From the NCBI GenBank assembly GCA_002719475.1, contig PBHQ01000046.1:7307-24101 (forward strand): DNA of 16,795 bases, in the 5' to 3' direction. The position numbers were made by a program, and so were the translations under genes. The notes under the pieces were generated by a model. It saw only the letters and a list, made by a program, of their open reading frames with translations. It ran no database searches and was not told the DNA's origin. Shown here piece by piece: positions 15,180 through 16,795 of this stretch. Every line of letters starts with the position of its first letter. Position 1 is the stretch's first letter. This DNA is from Methanobacteriota archaeon (GTDB taxonomy: Archaea > Thermoplasmatota > Poseidoniia > Poseidoniales > Poseidoniaceae).

Positions 15180-16061
15180 ATGGAGATTGAGACGGTCGCG
15201 GTAATCGGCGCTGGAACCATGGGTGCGGGAATCGCTCAGGTCTGCGCTCAAACTGGTTGGAAGACAAATCTTTTCGATGCTTTTCCAGAAGGGTTGGAGC
15301 GTGGAATGAAAACTATTGACGCGTTTTGGGACAAAGGAATTGCCCGCGGAAAAACAACTCCTGAACAAAAAGCACAATGGTCGGCGAATATCAGCGCATT
15401 CTCAGATATGAAAGCCGCCGTGGAACAAGCAGACATGGTAATTGAAGCAGTGCCAGAGAATCTTGATATCAAAGCTAGAGTGTTTCATGTACTTGCTGTG
15501 GAAACAAAGGAGGAGTGTATTCTAGCGACAAATACGTCCTCATTATCAATCTCTGATATTGCTGATGCTTCTGGCAGGCCAGACAAAGTGATAGGTATGC
15601 ATTTCTTCAATCCAGTTCCAATCATGAAATTGTTGGAATTGGTTCGCCATGATAGAACAAGCGAGGAGACAATAGCCATCGCACAAAGTGCTGGTCAAGC
15701 GATGAACAAGACGACAATATTGGTCAATGATGTGCCTGGATTTGCAACTTCTAGACTTGGAGTTGTACTTGGTAACGAAGCGATTCGAATGCTTTCTGAT
15801 GGTGTTGCCAGCGCTGCTGACATCGATAAGGCGATGGTGCTTGGATACAGACATCCAATGGGGCCTTTGCAGTTGACCGACTTAGTTGGATTAGATGTTA
15901 GAAGAGATATTCTTCTAAATCTGCAGGAATCATTCGATGACGATTCATATGCTCCGCACCCTCTGTTAGAGAAACTAGTCGCAGCCGGAGAATTGGGCAA
16001 GAAAACTGGCAAAGGAATCTATGACTGGACCTCTGGTAAGGCAGAAGAACGTCAGCACTGA
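15180..16061 (+). CDS. 3-hydroxyacyl-CoA (3-hydroxybutyryl-CoA) dehydrogenase
   Basis: 293 residues, the usual length of single-domain-pair enzymes. It oxidises (S)-3-hydroxyacyl-CoA to 3-ketoacyl-CoA with NAD. The N-terminal Rossmann motif is VAVIGAGTMGAGIAQ (G10, G12, G15). Active-site parts are NTSSLSISDIA, GMHFFNPVPIMKLLELV with catalytic His141 and the following Glu, and the helical C-terminal domain YRHPMGPLQLTDLVGLDVRR. In mitochondrial and FadB enzymes the GF.VNR motif carries a catalytic Asn. Here the same place reads GFATSRLG with Ser191, a form I believe also occurs in Thermus- and actinobacterial-type enzymes. The gene lies one base after the transporter stop. It probably works with the upstream crotonase and epoxidase genes in CoA-ester breakdown, though about 4 kb and two unrelated-looking genes separate them. 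Confidence 0.92.
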   Translation: MEIETVAVIGAGTMGAGIAQVCAQTGWKTNLFDAFPEGLERGMKTIDAFWDKGIARGKTTPEQKAQWSANISAFSDMKAAVEQADMVIEAVPENLDIKARVFHVLAVETKEECILATNTSSLSISDIADASGRPDKVIGMHFFNPVPIMKLLELVRHDRTSEETIAIAQSAGQAMNKTTILVNDVPGFATSRLGVVLGNEAIRMLSDGVASAADIDKAMVLGYRHPMGPLQLTDLVGLDVRRDILLNLQESFDDDSYAPHPLLEKLVAAGELGKKTGKGIYDWTSGKAEERQH

Positions 16062-16062
16062 T

Positions 16063-16167
16063 TCATATCATTGGTTCATCGCAATTTGGACAAGGAGTAC
16101 CTGGGACAAAGACGCCAATATTGAAGCCGCAATTCCAGCATATTGAGCCTATTTCATCATAAGACAT
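16063..16167 (-). CDS. 34-residue zinc-ribbon microprotein
   Basis: The only use I can see for the gap between the dehydrogenase and sodN is a minus-strand frame MSYDEIGSICWNCGFNIGVF followed by VPGTPCPNCDEPMI. It has two CxxC knuckles, C10-W-N-C13 and C26-P-N-C29, 12 residues apart, the classical zinc-ribbon layout with Gly and Pro turns in the expected places. ATG 16167 is the only Met start before the first knuckle. The stop (16063-16065) lies one base beyond the convergent dehydrogenase stop. It is divergent from sodN. Archaeal genomes carry many such small ribbons, often of unknown partner; a nucleic-acid or metal role is only inferred. The ordered cysteines argue against chance, but there is no other proof of expression. 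Confidence 0.6.
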   Translation of the reverse strand: MSYDEIGSICWNCGFNIGVFVPGTPCPNCDEPMI

Positions 16168-16232
16168 GATACTGCCTTGCACTCATATGCCTTCAATTCT
16201 ACGATTGTTAGGCATTGTGGAACACACACATC

Positions 16233-16241
16233 TTGATATGT
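16233..16241 (+). promoter_or_regulatory. TATA-like element for sodN
   Basis: TGATATGTT centred about 26 nt upstream of ATG 16262. It fits a leaderless sodN message and lies in the divergent interval shared with the zinc-ribbon gene. It would be coding if sodN used an earlier start (16238 or 16187). Confidence 0.3.
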
Positions 16242-16261
16242 TCAATCTTGCTGCGCCAACC

Positions 16262-16708
16262 ATGACCTCAGAAAACATGAGAATCGAAGCCTTTGCCCAT
16301 TGTGACGGACCTTGTGGCGTATACGACCCTGCAAGTGCAAGAGTTGCAGGAGAAGCCGTACAATCCATGACTACCAAAATGCTGACTCTAGCGGAAAACC
16401 ACGGAAGTGATTGTGGATCGGCAGCCTATCTGAACACCATGAGTCGCTATGCAGCAATAAAAGAAGAAGAAGCGCAGAAGTGCAAGAAAGAGCTGCTAGT
16501 ATTGTGGACAGATTTCTTCAAGCCTCAGCATTTGGAAAGTATTCCTAATCTTCACGATATTTTCTGGAAAGCAGCCAAGTTATGCAGCGCCTGCAAGGTA
16601 GAAGTTTCTGCAGTTCACGCTCAAGAATTGATGGATGCCATCGAAGAGATACACAACATATTCTGGGCTGCCAAGGGACGTGAAGTTCCATGGATTCGCG
16701 CTTCCTGA
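16262..16708 (+). CDS. sodN: Nickel superoxide dismutase
   Basis: 148 residues from the chosen start. Dismutates superoxide to oxygen and peroxide with a nickel ion held in the N-terminal hook. After removal of a short propeptide, the mature protein should begin HCDGPCGVYDP, supplying the nickel ligands His1, Cys2 and Cys6, with the conserved Tyr9. The four-helix body includes YAAIKEEEAQKCKKELLVLW, TDFFKPQHLESIPNLHDIFW, KAAKLCSACKVEVSAVHAQE and IFWAAKGREVPWIRAS, a style shared with marine cyanobacterial NiSODs. ATG 16262 gives a 12-residue propeptide, close to the 14 of Streptomyces. In-frame ATGs at 16238, 16187 and 16166 would lengthen it, and the earliest would overlap the divergent zinc-ribbon start. 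The gene for its processing peptidase begins 9 bp downstream. The family is certain, the start uncertain. Confidence 0.93.
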   Translation: MTSENMRIEAFAHCDGPCGVYDPASARVAGEAVQSMTTKMLTLAENHGSDCGSAAYLNTMSRYAAIKEEEAQKCKKELLVLWTDFFKPQHLESIPNLHDIFWKAAKLCSACKVEVSAVHAQELMDAIEEIHNIFWAAKGREVPWIRAS

Positions 16709-16717
16709 GTTGACAGG

Positions 16718-16795
16718 ATGTACAGGGTTGTCATCCGCGGAGACAGCATGTGGCCCAGTCTTGTAGACGGGGATGAGATGGAGTTTGAAGCGCTG
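16718..16795 (+). CDS. sodX: NiSOD maturation peptidase SodX (5' part only)
   Basis: 26 residues are visible before the window ends: MYRVVIRGDSMWPSLVDGDE then MEFEAL. RGDSMWPSLVDGDE is the serine-nucleophile box of S24/S26 signal-peptidase-like enzymes (catalytic Ser10). In NiSOD operons this is the peptidase that removes the SodN propeptide so that nickel can bind. It starts 9 bp after the sodN stop, the usual gene order. The catalytic lysine lies outside the window. Confidence 0.85.
   Translation, partial: MYRVVIRGDSMWPSLVDGDEMEFEAL

Noticed and set aside
16166..16261. Longer sodN start at 16166 or 16187
   Set aside because: Possible, but it would overlap or abut the divergent zinc-ribbon start and leave no promoter space. 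The TATA-like element fits ATG 16262 better.
1..16795. tRNA genes, CRISPR arrays, insertion sequences, transposases
   Set aside because: No clear tRNA T-loop with matching stems, no regularly spaced direct repeats, and no transposase motifs or terminal inverted repeats were found by eye.

Overview
The window looks like a piece of chromosome from a planktonic marine archaeon, most likely Marine Group II (Candidatus Poseidoniales, Thermoplasmatota). The archaeal evidence is an archaeal-type phosphopantetheine adenylyltransferase, a DhnA-type class I fructose-bisphosphate aldolase and TATA-like elements with short or absent leaders. The marine evidence is a nickel superoxide dismutase of the kind seen in marine cyanobacteria, and a huge membrane-anchored surface protein with acidic calcium-loop repeats. 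This placement is inferred from gene content and style; no rRNA gene is present. Genes are densely packed, with gaps of 1-40 bp inside operons, and GTG and TTG starts are frequent.

Layout. 1-402 (-) is the 5' part of coaD. 403-743 has no protein gene; it is GC-rich, and its ends pair with each other on the minus strand, so I call a structured RNA (427-745, -) of unassigned family. 744-3305 (-) encodes an 853-residue unrecognised protein with an N-terminal winged helix. It is divergent from a 108-residue winged-helix-like protein (3580-3906, +). 3911-4831 (-) is class I FBP aldolase and 5451-6401 (-) is GlpX-type fructose-1,6-bisphosphatase, two gluconeogenic enzymes. Between them, on the plus strand, lies a basic protein of five CCHC zinc knuckles. 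Upstream of glpX on the same strand are moaC and moaE (molybdopterin biosynthesis).

The plus strand then carries a flavoprotein of the geranylgeranyl-reductase type (7380-8612), followed by a tightly spaced run. The run holds a crotonase-fold enzyme (8721-9665), a BoxB-family di-iron acyl-CoA epoxidase (9702-10865), an unknown 178-residue protein (10872-11408), a 925-residue membrane-anchored protein ending in a PI-PLC-X-like domain (11446-14223), an EamA/DMT transporter (14249-15178) and a 3-hydroxyacyl-CoA dehydrogenase (15180-16061). The crotonase, epoxidase and dehydrogenase together suggest aerobic CoA-thioester catabolism by epoxidation, analogous to the bacterial box or paa pathways. 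That is the most interesting system here.

The window ends with a 34-residue zinc-ribbon microprotein (16063-16167, -), and divergently sodN (NiSOD) with the start of sodX, its maturation peptidase.
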